Assembly (NCBI GenBank): GCA_037157565.1
Contig: JAZHRO010000046.1
Span: forward strand, 18,450,501-18,514,500
Reading direction: 5' to 3'
Length of the DNA stretch: 64,000 nt
DNA from: Thalassia testudinum
Taxonomy: Eukaryota; Streptophyta; Magnoliopsida; Alismatales; Hydrocharitaceae
The position numbers and the translations under genes were made by a program. Of the stretch, positions 23,001 to 33,758 are shown piece after piece (within the stretch, counting starts at the first letter, position 1; every line of letters starts with the position of its first letter). Below the pieces are notes generated by a model. That model made no database searches. It was not told where the DNA came from and saw only the letters and a program-made list of their open reading frames with translations.

Positions 23001-25008
23001 AAAATAGGGGGAGAAAAGAAGGAAATCACCTAATGAAGGTGTTTTTCTGGATGTTGGGTTTCCTCCCAACAAGCTCTTCATTTTCTATCTGCAGCCAGAC
23101 TTATAGGGGACCTGTAAGTTTGGTTCCAGATAGAAAGACCTTGGCCCTAAGAATTTGTGTAATAGTGCGGCCCTAGAAAATAGGTAGCTACGAATGTTCG
23201 AGAGCTGATGCTGCAACATGATTCAAAATGCTCGCCAAAAGACATGATAGCAAACAATCTCACAAAGCTACGTAGAGAGGTCTAGGGAAAAGAATAACAG
23301 AAGGGACCTCTTGAAATGGAATAAGTAGAGGATAACAAGGGTCCCCCAGAGTAGGAAGGGTTTTAAAAGATATAAACATAATAATTTCAAACCCTTGAAT
23401 GGCGAGAATAAAAGTACAAGCATCAATCCACACTCGTCATTCTACTCGAGAATGTATTGGCCAGATATGCTCCCCAGAAAGAATGTATGTTACCAGAGAC
23501 CTGAGCCAAGGATTAGGTAAGAAATCTACAGTTTGCTTGAGTGATTGGGTGGCAATTATTAACTCCAAAGAGGATTTAGTCTATTTTGGTTTCATTACCA
23601 ATAAGAATTCTTCTTCCATATCCTTACATAACTTCATTGTTTGATGAATTTCCAACTGCTTCTCTATAATAGATGAGACATGCACAGAATTCAATATCTC
23701 ATTATTAGACTCATGATCAACATGCTTTGATGACAGTTGGGTTTCCTGGGAAGTAGCGATATCAGAATTATCATCAAGTCCATCCCTAGGTTCTTTCTTG
23801 TTAGTTACATCCTTTTCGGGGACCTTTTGTGCTACCTCATTACTTTTAATGTCTTTAGGAGGATGATTATTCTCAATTTTTTATGAATGGAGAAAGCCTA
23901 TATCACTTAATTCTTTGTTCTCCTTGGGGCATAAATCCTCAACTGATATGCAATGTCCTTGAGAGTCTCTGCTAGGGTTCTCAATATTGTGTTCATCCTC
24001 CTCCAATCTAACTCTATATCTTCCTGATTTTGTGAAGGATGCTTTTCAAAATCAAAAGTAGGAAGGAATACAAATTCCACCAAATCATTAATATCCTGGG
24101 GGCCTAAGTCCTCAAATAACACATAATCCCCTCAAGATTCACTCCAAACTCTAAGTTCAGGTTCCTCTATAAGGTTATCATCATCCTCTAAAATAGTCTT
24201 TGTATCCATGAAACCAAAATTGATCCAATTCATCCCCCATTCCCTTAGGGACACTTTCATTGGGTGCATTTAAATCCGCAGAATGCTAAATGGTAGGTGT
24301 TGATTCCCTAAGTTGAGAGTCAGGATTAGGCTCACTAAGGGTAGAATGGGGTTCCACCACAAGATTAATAGGGGAAGTGGCATGAACAATATGACCTTGA
24401 CCTGGGTTATTAGGAGTAAGAAAAATATTGTCATCAGGGTCAAGGTCCTTAACTGGTACCAACTTCCCTTTCTTTTGGCTTCAATATAGCTCTGGTGGAT
24501 AATCACTAGGGTCGTTCTCCTCTAGTGGCCATGTCTCATGGGGAGAGTCTAAGTGATAGCTACTCAAAACGGGGTCCCTATTGTCATTGGTTTCCTCAAA
24601 ATTATTTTGATGATCATGACTATAAGGGTAGGGATTAGAATCAATAGTAAGAGAGTAGCTAAGCTGTCTAATTTCCTTGTTCAATTGCTGACTATTCCTC
24701 AACATCTCTCCCATAAAGTCCATTTCTTTTTGTTGGTTTTGCATTTCTATCATAAAAGAGCAGAAGATACTACTATCAGATTTAGGAGGATAGTCAATCC
24801 CAGGCTTTGGTTTCCTAGAGGTATCGGTCCAACCTCGATAAGGAAAATCATGAATGGGGGGAGGGTTGGGTGCTTGCAAACTGGAAAATTCCACTCCTCG
24901 GCTCTCCTCAAAAGTGGGAGTTATCGGGCCAGTACTCCCAGTATAGGAATAGGATTGATCCCATGAATTATCATTGTACCCATCAAAGGATGGATATGCT
25001 CGGGGCAT
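23001..25008 (-). pseudogene. Decayed ORFs of element B, no known function
   Basis: Read from 25008 down. The 175-codon segment 25008-24481 is rich in Ser, Tyr, Pro and Asp and has a Met/Gln-rich helical stretch (MQNQQKEMDFMGEMLRNSQQ) that recalls the Gag C-terminal linker of the giant ([20 protein letters not shown]). Further down come acidic fragments. One frame around 23440-23260 reads RVWIDACTFILAIQGF and a GDP motif, similar in spacing to IWEANFGGTLILDI and its TDP in the C ORF. The end (about 23070-23045) carries TTGTTGGGAGGAAACCCAAC, a block familiar just downstream of plant gypsy pol. I do not recognise the protein. Stops break every segment. Confidence 0.45.
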
Positions 25009-26267
25009 GGAATCATGATTAAAAGATGGGCAGTACGGGTTTAATAATCTAGCTAATGGATGTAAGGTTAATCCATTTCTTTTTAAGCCAAATAGGTTTA
25101 ACTCCCTTTGGACTTAGAAGAAATCAGAATAAAAATAGAAACTTCCTAGAGAGTTCTACCACTGTCAAAACAAACACAAATATAGTGGAATATGTTTTTA
25201 GTAGATTCTAGGTCTTAGAATTAAGTATTTAGTTGGTGGCTAAACAAGTTTTGCAAGAACTAGCTTCCAAGGCTGACTTTCGTACCTACTCGCAAGGGAT
25301 GGAAGTCTCGAATCGAGCCTATGCATGAGGAACTGAAGTAACTTGGTGGATAGGTTTGCTGATTTTCGACTAACTTCCCATGTGGTGCGAAGAGAAGGGG
25401 TAGAAATTTATCTAGTGACCTTATGTGTGGCGTGCACAATGTATTAGGTGTGCAACACATGTACATGTTTTGAATTTTGAAATCTTGCAAATAAGATCCT
25501 TTTGCACACAATTTCAAGTCACAAATTTTATAGCCCAACCTCTTAGCAGTCCCACTTTTTTTTAAAGTGACCACTGAATTAATTAGATTCAAACACTTTA
25601 GTGGTCTTGAATTTAAGTCGAATGCAGATGCATGATAGGTATGTGATGTTAAAGGGAAGACATACCTTACTCTAGCTTTCTTCTTGCTAGATGTCTACAA
25701 TGCAGAAATATAAACTAGATGCTACTCATTCAATCCTAGATGGTCGCCCTATAGATATGCAGCTTCTAGTAGGTAGTTCAAATTTTTTTTCTTTTTGTTT
25801 TTTTTTATAACACAATTCAAAATAACCTTAAAACTAACAACTAACAAACGACATAAAATAATAGTCCTAGTTACTAAAGAAGTAGGACATGGCCCCAAAA
25901 ATACCCCAGAACAAGGGCCCAATCAATCAAACAAAATTGGGGAACAAACCCAGCAAACCAACCCAAATGAACAAGGGCGAGAAAACAATTAATAAAAATT
26001 TTGAGTCTAAAGTTTATTCTAACACCAACTTCAAAGGAAGGAGGATAGGAGAAATCCTCCTCAATGAAACTCCAGGTTTCTCAATCTCCCAGCTACTCAT
26101 CTCCTCGCTAGGTGGAGTCAAGGCCCACCAAGAAGCATCTAGTACGGCTCTCCCTATTCCACATGGTACACCTTGCACCTAAATCAACGTAATAGATCAA
26201 TATATATAGCATCAATAACAAATAAATGTGAACAGGAAGAGTGTGAGAGTTTCTTAGGCCCGTTGCC
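25009..26267 (-). other. 5' leader of element B
   Basis: Non-coding stretch between the primer site and the first ORF of B. It is of similar length to the leaders of A and C but I could not align it clearly to them. A CTACTCATTCAATCC block (25723-25737) resembles leader sequence in A (11390-11401). Open frames here are short and unsupported. Confidence 0.45.
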
Positions 26268-26285
26268 TCCCCAGCAATGGTGCCA
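26268..26285 (-). promoter_or_regulatory. Primer binding site of element B (tRNA-Asp type, diverged)
   Basis: The minus strand reads TGGCACCATTGCTGGGGA, directly next to the LTR, and is followed by GGCAACG as in the other Athila-type elements. It has three transitions relative to TGGCGCCGTTGCCGGGGA. Confidence 0.75.
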
Positions 26286-27836
26286 TGTGTCGATCTTCAC
26301 TTTCATTAAAATTTTAAACATAAAATCACATGTCGTTGTAAAACTTTTGTAGTGGAAAATCGACTATCAAAATATTTACTAATTCAAAACTAACCACGAA
26401 AATAGTTAGGTCATTTCCACAGGGAGGAATTTGCCTATGAAATTATTTAATGGTGTTTAGTCCAATCGGGAATCACAATAGATAAAGAATTGAATCTTTG
26501 CACTTCATTTTCATCATCAAAAGGCATTCCATGCAATTACATAAAACCATAAGGAGCTCATATGAAAACTCACTTTAATAAAATAATTCAATAAATGAAG
26601 CACAGTGTTTTGCAATGGCATTATTGGTTAATTTTAATTACAGGCAAAACATAGGATTTTTTATCCGTCCTCCTTACGTGAGAGGTAGTTCACCGCCGAC
26701 AAGTGGCTTTGGCAGAGAAGGTCCACCGGAGGGTAGGCTTCATGATGGTGGTGGCGCACCATCGGATGGAGGTTAGAGATTGCCGGTCGGAGGAGGAGAG
26801 CCTAGCGGTGATGGAGTTGCTGGTGGGAGGAGGAACTCCTGCAGGCATACGTGAGGCATTGACTACAGCTTGCGGATGGCGAGGATTCTTGCTGCGATGC
26901 TTGGGCATGCTGAAGTGAGTTGGGAATGAGGTTGGCGAGGAGAAGCGAGGCCTTTGATGATGGCGGCGTGGAGGAGTGGAGGCCTGCGTGTTGAGTTCCT
27001 TTGTGGTAGTGCAGCAGTGAGGAAGAAGATGGAAATGAAATGGAAGAAGATGGAGAAGAGGGATTCGTAGTTGTGGTGGTGGTGGCATTGTGTGCAAGCA
27101 AGGACGATGCTGCGATGGCGCACGTGCAAGGGTGAGTGAGGGCCTTGTGGCACACAGTGGGTGTGGCAACACATGGGCAGTGCTCTGTAGTGGGGGAGGT
27201 TTTTGTTTGGTGACAGTGGAGGGAGCGGATGATGGTGGTGGTGCATTTGTCAGAGAAGAGCGGGAAAGGGTGTGGTACGTGCTGTCACTACACACCACTT
27301 CGTTGGAGATGAGCGGCGATGTTGGAGCAAGTTGTAGCCATGGTGGAGTTCGCGATGGCGTCATGGTGCACACCTGGTTCACAGGGTGTGCTTGTTCCAC
27401 GGTGGCGGAGTGGGAGGAGATCCCCGCCAGGGAGAGAAGATCAGATGAGAGTCCCCTAACGTCACCCAGCCTCTCCTCTTTTATTGATGTTCCCTGATCA
27501 GTTTTTCTCCTGTGAAATCTCAACCGACAAACTTGACGAGGATATTAAGGTGGTTGTTGGGAATTGTCGGAGAAGACCGGTTGATGGTGGGAAGTGGTGG
27601 CGGCATCATCGGACGTCCAGACCAAGTTCTGGACATCTTAAAAGTGGAACTTGCCTACCTGAATCCCTTATAATCACAGAAATGCATATAATTATTAATA
27701 ATGCAAGACAAATTATGTAAATATAAATTATAATACGTGCATTTATTTTATAATCAAATGTAAGTATTAGTGCACTTATAAATATAGGAACTAACCAACT
27801 TATGCTAAAAATTAGTCAAATAAATTAGTCTTGTCA
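26286..27836 (-). repeat. 5' LTR of element B
   Basis: About 1.55 kb, plus-strand start TGTGTCGATC and end TTGTCA. It matches 1446-2547 plus 19555-19968. The G-rich centre (26690-27440) gives long shadow ORFs on both strands. A TATA-like box is weakly preserved at about 27476-27486. Confidence 0.75.
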
Positions 27837-28747
27837 AAGCGAGGTGGAGCTAGGGTTTTAGGAAGAAGGAGCTGGGAAAAAAAATCTAGAGCTAGACTAA
27901 TGCTACACTGGAGCTGAGGAAGCTAAGGGAATCGTCATGAGGACTCAGCTACTAGCATTGCTAGCTACTTTTCAGCTTAGTAGCTAAGCTTGGGTAGTTG
28001 AGCTATGTATGCTGATTTCAACCTATCTAGAGGTAGGTTGAATTGGAGCTGCTTCAGATGGGGACTCTTGAGCTAGCTTGGCTACTAGTTGACAAGTAGT
28101 AGCTAAGCTAGAAAGAGTTGTGCTGCAATAAGCTAAGTCGAGCTCGAGAGAGCTAAACTTGAGCTGATGTCAACTTAGTTGAGCTAGTTTTAGCTCCTGG
28201 TGAACTAATTGGAGTTTGGATGAATAAGACTCAACCAAGTTGAGCTGGATCTGAGCTGACTTGAGCTAATGTCAACTTAGTTGAGATAGTTAGAGCTCCT
28301 AGTGAACTGAATGGAGATGCGATGAACTAGCCTCAACCAAGTTGAGCTAGATCTGAGTTGACTTGAGCTAGGTATAGCTAGAATGAGTTGCACTAAGCTG
28401 CCATCCAGTCAAGATGAGCTGAATGAAGCTAAATGGAGATAATCCTAAAGCGGGTAAGCTAGTATCCAGCTATGTGGAGCTGGATTTGGCTATGTCGCAA
28501 ATGAAGTGAGCTTCTTCTTCACCATTTGCCTTCATGAGTGTCAGGGTTTTAGGGTTTTGCTTATCTATTCTAACCCTACCACTCAAATAAATGTGTTAAA
28601 AACAACATTGCAATGCATGCCTAACCTATATGATGCCTAAATGTAGCCCAAAAATCCATTTGCGTAGTTAAAATCTTAAAAGCTAGGTTTGTTTTAGGGC
28701 ATACGAATGATGAAAAGTAGGCATTTATTAGATACCAACTAAGCCAT
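27837..28747 (-). repeat. Leader of element D: AGCT-rich sequence with a 102-bp tandem repeat
   Basis: Lies between the D primer site and the B LTR. The tetramer AGCT occurs about 36 times in 27841-28510 by hand count, against two to three expected by chance. Within it a 102-bp unit begins at 28161 (GAGCTGATGTCAAC) and again at 28263 (GAGCTAATGTCAAC), with a third start at 28365. No convincing ORF was found. By position it is the 5' leader of a minus-strand Athila-type element whose remaining interior is lost or beyond the B insertion. Confidence 0.6.
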
Positions 28748-28765
28748 TCCCCGGCAACGGCATCA
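28748..28765 (-). promoter_or_regulatory. Primer binding site of element D (tRNA-Asp type)
   Basis: The minus strand reads TGATGCCGTTGCCGGGGA, two changes from the plant tRNA-Asp primer site. It lies 5 nt inside an LTR-like start TGATGCG at 28771. Confidence 0.7.
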
Positions 28766-28770
28766 AAAAG

Positions 28771-29064
28771 TGATGCGAAAAATACGTGGTTTGATAAAGA
28801 TGTGAATTAATGTCGTTTCAAGGCACAAACTGTAACCAACTTTTAAATTTATAAACAAAGTTAGTGGCAGTATCTAGCAGCATGTCCAACGAGGCATTAT
28901 TGGCTAATTAAACTCTCTCTAACTCCCTCAAATCCTCTTTTTTGGTTTTTGTGAATTTAAGATTTTTAAGATTTTCAAATTCAGGGCAACGAAATGCGAA
29001 CTACGCCTAAGTAATTGCAAGGAGGTAAACCCAACCTTTCTAAGGTCATCCTAGACAAGTACAC
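28771..29064 (-). repeat. LTR of element D, left part
   Basis: Begins at TGATGCG next to the primer site. It is cut at 29064 by element C, whose target duplication is TACAC/TGCAC, and resumes at 36484. No second D LTR is in the window, so the ends rest on the primer site alone. Confidence 0.5.
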
Positions 29065-30557
29065 TGGTCGGGCATGTTTTGCATGCTAGAAATTGGGGTT
29101 ACAGGTAACCTGCCGTCGTAGTTGTAAAACACGTCGATCAGAAAAAATTTATTCTGAAACTCTAAGGGAGTCCTGAGTCGAACACATGGAGGCAACGTTT
29201 ACTTTACGTGAAAACCACACTTCGATTCATTTCTTTTTGGTATTTTAGGGTTTTGTTATTTTTTTATTTTTGTAAGAAGAAAACAAGCAAACATATCACA
29301 AGATAGAGATGTGGAACAAATATGATATATATTACTTCCAATGTCAATTACAATAAACTATGAAAGCATAAAAAGAGAGGGGGGTAAGAGGAAATCTCTC
29401 GAATTCGTTGTTCGGCTAGACGATGGTGCCTAGCGGAAGCTCGGATGAAGGAGGTAAGGAGTGGGATGACGAAGGTGAGACGCAGGAGGATGTCGTGTTG
29501 AAAAAAGCTTCGGCGTGGCTCCGGAATGGAGGCGAGAATAAGGAGATGGTCTGCTACTGGAATGGAGGTGGGAGGATGGCTCCAAGGCGACTTATGAATG
29601 GGGATGGGAAGATGGATGAATATTTGGTGGGGCAGAGGTTTGCTACACTAATAGGAGCCGTGGGAGCTTGCGCACAAACTCTAATGGAGCGTTGGTAGGC
29701 TTGCTAGAGCTTGGGAGTAGTTGGGAGTAGAGTAGGTAGAGATGGCTTGGAATGAGGGGGGTCAAGGCCCTTTTATAGTGGAGTTGAAGAGGCAAAAATA
29801 GGTTTGGGACCATTAGTGACATCCAAGCTGTCGTTGGAATCGTCGCTGTAGGCAGCTCATGCTCACTAGCACCCACAGCTAGCTTTGCTGGCATGAGTTG
29901 AATTAGCGACGGCTATAAGTGTCGCTGTAAATCCAGCTCATTCGTTGCTGTAGGTCCAAGCCATGCATAGCTAGCGTTACGCTCCCCCGCCTTTGGAACA
30001 CGTGTGTGCACCCACGCGCTGGCACTGCGTTTTGCACATGCACATTAGCGTGCGTACAGTGCTGCGTGTGTGCGTTGGGTGGCCTGGGCTGCGCCACGTG
30101 CCGTAGTCTGGTCCATCCATCTTCTTGTAGTAGGGGTTGCTACAGATGTTGTATTGAGTCGATTTTCATGCCGTTAGGCTACGATCGTCGACCTGAATCC
30201 ATCCTCGCAGTCATATTTGTCATTTGAAGCTCCAAATTATGTCTCCTAGTCCCTTGGCCGTTGATCTTCCTCAGACTGCATATGGTACTATGGGACTCCA
30301 ATCGAGGCAATTTCTAAGGCGTTGGACTCCGATAGTCATCTTGATCAGATCCATACGGTCGAATCGTCAATCTAAGGCTCCAAAATAAATATTTTTCTCT
30401 CCTATCCACCAAAAGGAGGCAATTAACCTAAGTTATATACAACTACTCTTAATGCAGATTGATGCATGCTATGGAATATTTATAACATGAAAGGCAAATC
30501 TAAGCCTAGGAACAAGCATGAATAGGCATTTTACCCTCAATAAATGTGTTTACAACA
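29065..30557 (-). repeat. 3' LTR of element C
   Basis: 1493 bp, plus-strand start TGGTCGGGCATG and end TTTACAACA, matching 34964-36483. It contains a minus-strand TATA box (CTATAAAAGGG, complement of 29768-29778), a decayed palindrome at about 29810-29852 and a G-box at 30095-30100. Plus-strand frames here (29423-29698, 30006-30227) have counterparts in the other LTR but no protein-like features. Confidence 0.85.
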
Positions 30558-32155
30558 TACCCCCACTCCTATCTTTTGTTAGTCCCTAGCAAAATCAAAC
30601 TATATGCGATGTATAAAAGCAGAATTAGGATTAGATCGCTTAGGCCTAAGTCATTTATTAACAGTAGAAAATTTCAACTAAGGTCCTAAACTATGAAGAC
30701 TCTGCAGTACCCAAGTGTCTGCCAGAATGTAGATTGCCCAAGTTCTCGCCTTATTTTAGAAGGGAAGATACATTTTTTTATTTTTCTTCTTTTCTAATTT
30801 TTTTCTACTTTTAGAGTTTGTGAGTTCCAGGATAACTTTTTACAGCTACTCGACCTACCCAAGACTCGAAAAGGACTCTAAGTACTAAGCAACCTTGTGG
30901 AAAAGTGATAGACTCAGAAAACGGCCGTTAAGATGGACTTTGGGTTTCTACGACCCTAGGTGACCTTACCTAAAGGTTTATCTTTACGATTGGTAGCTTT
31001 CTCCCTACTTTTAGTTATGGGGTCAACACAAGAGTGACACGGTGTATATCTCCCTGGTTTATTCTACTTCCCCGCTTCTTCCCTAAGTGTTTTGGGAATT
31101 ATTGTGCATTTTTTTTCATGAGTTGGGTTCTAAACAACCAGCTGATGAGCTGTAACCATCGACAACTTGCCAGCCATACTCGTGAGGTGAAGTGTGGTTT
31201 TATTATTTTCTTCTCTTTTTTTTTACTTTCTCCTTTTTCTATTTTTTTTTCTTTTCTTTTTGAGTGTTTCTCTTTTTTTTTTCTTTTTTTTCTAAGTAGG
31301 TTGCTTCCCTGATCTAAGATTTACCTAAAAATAGTACAACGAAAATAGTCTTGTTGCTGGGCTCTGGACAACCGGCCAATAAGCTGTTACCACCGACAAC
31401 TTGCCAGCCATACCACCTAAGTCGGTCCATTAGCTATCGAATTTTCGTAAAAACCGCTAGAATGTGAGTCTGTACGAATAGTGTGTAGATGCTTAGCCTT
31501 AAAATCCCCCCAAATCTGAGAGCGGGTTAATAAGTTCCATACTTATCATCCCAATTTATTAGCCAAATTAAAAATGAATTTGAATTGGTGACGACTCAAG
31601 ACTAAGTCAACATTCAAGTGGACACTTGGGCTAATTAAGCCTGAAGACCTGAGGAGTCTAAGTGTTTAGGTCCTCTCGTATCATTTTCTAAAGTTAATAA
31701 CTTCCAAATGCCTAAGTTCACTTTTCCTAATTTCTTGATTTTTTTAATCTTTTTTTCAAATTTTCAAATTTTTTTATTTTATAAGAAACTAGAAGAAATT
31801 CTACTGAGTTAACATAAATATTTCAAGAATTGATTATCCACGCCCCCATGCCTAAATGATGCAATGTCCTCATTGTAAAAATAAAGACATGAAAAGGGCA
31901 GAGTAAATAGAATATCACCTGAGTGTCGTGAAAATCCGATCAGCTCCATAAAGAGAAGAGTGTATACACACGTGCTAAGTTTAATGCCTTTAGTTAAGCA
32001 TAACATACATACAAAGAAGAAATTGAGAATTCACAAGTGTGGGTTAGAATCAAAAGAAAAATATTGATCATGAAACCCGCCGGCAGAAGATGCCCACAGA
32101 CATGGACCAGATAATGGTGCAAACCCATGCCCTAGGGTTGAGTAGTTCTCGGGTT
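30558..32155 (-). other. 3' untranslated region of element C with two purine tracts
   Basis: From the LTR outward: the terminal purine tract (complement of 30558-30569), a CTAGTCCCTAGCAAAA-like block, then about 1.2 kb of AT-rich sequence similar to 4240-5400 of A. Next is the inner tract GGCATGGGGGCG (complement of 31841-31852) with an AATGAGGACATTG block, and then the 16-mer GGCATTAAACTTAGCA (complement of 31973-31988) found next to pol stops in A and the giant. C has no pol, so these motifs are best seen as cis signals. The poly-T runs at 31200-31300 explain the plus-strand frame there. Confidence 0.65.
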
Positions 32156-32854
32156 CTAGATGAAAATCACCCAGAACCGAAGGTTGTTAAGCTTGTAGGG
32201 CTGGGCTTGTGGTTTAGTGGTGTGCAACCCAAGACCAAAGTGGTGGACAATAGGTAGATCTGGTTCACTAGTTTCAGATGTCCACTTGACATTCAGCTCA
32301 GAAAAATAATCAGTTATTCTAGGCTTGGGTCTTACGTGAAAGATATCATGAGGGTCCGTAAAGAAGATAGGTGATTTCAGGTCAATAAGTACCCTTATAT
32401 CCAAAATCAAAGTTCCCCCAAAATTAGCCTCCCATATTTTTATTTCAACAATTCTATCTTCCAACATCAAGGGCTTAGGCTTCAGGACCTCTAGCGTACC
32501 GTTCACCCCATATGATTTACCCAAGTCCAAAACTCATGGCTGAACCAAGATTGACTTGGGTACAATGATCTCAGAAGTCAGCTCTTCGGGGTGTAGGTGT
32601 GGAATGGGGTCACTGATTGAATCATAAAGTAAATGAGGATTCAAATCCTCCAAGTTAGCCCCACCCGAATCAAAATCTTCAATGAATGGGATATCAAATG
32701 GTTTATTAGATTCCTCATGCTCGTTTGTCTCACTAAAATCATTTTCCTTATGCTCAAGTGAGACTTCACTAAGAGAATCCTCACCCTCAGAATCAAAGAA
32801 TCCATGATCCTCATTTATATATGTCTCAAAATCGATTGTCATTTCCTGGTTCAA
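32156..32854 (-). pseudogene. Acidic ORF of element C, unknown function
   Basis: Two in-frame open segments (32854-32534 and 32530-32156) are separated by a single TGA, so about 232 codons were originally continuous. The N-terminal half is strongly acidic, with many Glu and Asp. The C-terminal half has a compact stretch with IKIWEANFGGTLILDIRVLI, then TDPHDIFHVRPKP, and ends at FWVIFI just before the 3' UTR. Element B has a similarly placed fragment. I recognise no family; it is not integrase, protease or a known envelope. It could be an element-specific accessory protein or a captured gene. An upstream frameshift separates it from the Tyr-rich ORF. Confidence 0.5.
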
Positions 32855-33206
32855 AGAGACATATTTTTCCTCACTCCCTACTCAGGGATGTCAAGTGAGA
32901 AACTTGGTTCATCCTCAAAGGGTTGCTTTAGACCAACCTGGTCATCTTCAATCTCGGAATATGTATCCCCCCTGATAGGCACCTGAGCGGGTTCAGACAT
33001 TGGCTCTCCTGAAGAGGGTTTATCTTGAGAATCATCCAAAGATTTGACTATGGAACCCTAAATTTCATCCTTGACCTCGACAATTTCCCAAGAAGAAGCT
33101 CACCCAGGTCCCTATCCCTAACACTTTGGAGCAAATCCAATAAAGAGCTATTCAGCTCAACAATCATTTTCATCACAGGTTACAATGTTTCAGTGCATGG
33201 TGTTGG

Positions 33207-33758
33207 CTAAGCTTCTAACGATTGTATATTGTTCCTCAAATTAGCCAAGACCCTATCCTGGATCTGGTCCACTTGAACTGACTGGTTCGATTCAGGTTTG
33301 GATGGGTTTGGATTAAATCTAGGGGAGTCAAGATGTCGAGGTTCTTGGGTCCCTCCCTGAAAGTAGGTCATTCTAGGTTGTTCACAGAATGGTCGTGACC
33401 TATGTTCAGTGGAGTACTGGGGAGGGTAGGTGTTATAATCATCATATCCTTCCTGATTGTTGATCAGGTTGGTTTGATCAACAAAGGATCGAGATGTATA
33501 ATCATTGTAGCTCTGGAAAGGATAGTAATCATAGTCTTGTTGTCTAGGGTTAGGCCCTGGACACTGAGGTCCAGATTCATATCCCCAATCAAAGTCATCC
33601 CAGTTAGTGGATGGATAATTACAAGTTAAGTCAGGATAGTAATCATCTTGGGGGTAAGTGGTGGTAGGAGGATAGGATGTGAATTGTGTGTAGGATGTGG
33701 AAGGGTACATGGTGAAGTAAGGAGGGAAATTAGAAGTGAAAGTAGCCTTGCAATACAA
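33207..33758 (-). CDS. Tyr/Pro/Asp-rich ORF of element C, unknown function
   Basis: A 183-codon open frame in the position where gag would lie, straight after the leader. The protein is low in complexity: about one residue in seven is Tyr, with many Pro, Asp, Ser and Gln and blocks such as YPPTTTYPQDDYYPDL. The end (VQVDQIQDRVLANLRNNIQS) looks like a short amphipathic helix. There are no membrane segments, zinc knuckle or catalytic motif. The composition suggests a disordered protein, possibly a reduced Gag linker that keeps only the part between Gag core and protease. MYPSTSY at codon 17 is an alternative start. It is intact here even though the downstream ORF is broken. Confidence 0.5.
   Translation of the reverse strand: MYCKATFTSNFPPYFTMYPSTSYTQFTSYPPTTTYPQDDYYPDLTCNYPSTNWDDFDWGYESGPQCPGPNPRQQDYDYYPFQSYNDYTSRSFVDQTNLINNQEGYDDYNTYPPQYSTEHRSRPFCEQPRMTYFQGGTQEPRHLDSPRFNPNPSKPESNQSVQVDQIQDRVLANLRNNIQSLEA

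Larger units (their letters stand above)
1446..27836 (-). mobile_element. Element B: non-autonomous LTR retrotransposon hosting A and G
   Basis: This minus-strand element is defined by a 5' LTR (26286-27836), a primer site just inside it (26268-26285), and a 3' LTR split by element A (1446-2547 and 19555-19968). Without the nested elements its interior is about 4.8 kb. No gag, protease, reverse transcriptase or integrase motif was found, only decayed ORFs between about 23000 and 25008. The first roughly 105 bp of the 3' LTR (plus-strand sense) are missing at 1446, so no target duplication can be recovered. It is older than A, which is inserted in it. I infer that it depended on an Athila-type helper, because its primer site and 3' signals are of that type. 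Confidence 0.7.

Noticed and set aside
26690..27523. A 277-codon minus-strand open frame
   Set aside because: It is inside the B 5' LTR, rich in Ser, Pro and His because of the skewed base composition, and the other B LTR breaks it. No domain is seen.
31034..31312. Plus-strand Phe-rich open frame
   Set aside because: It results from poly-T runs in the 3' UTR of element C; no signal of coding.
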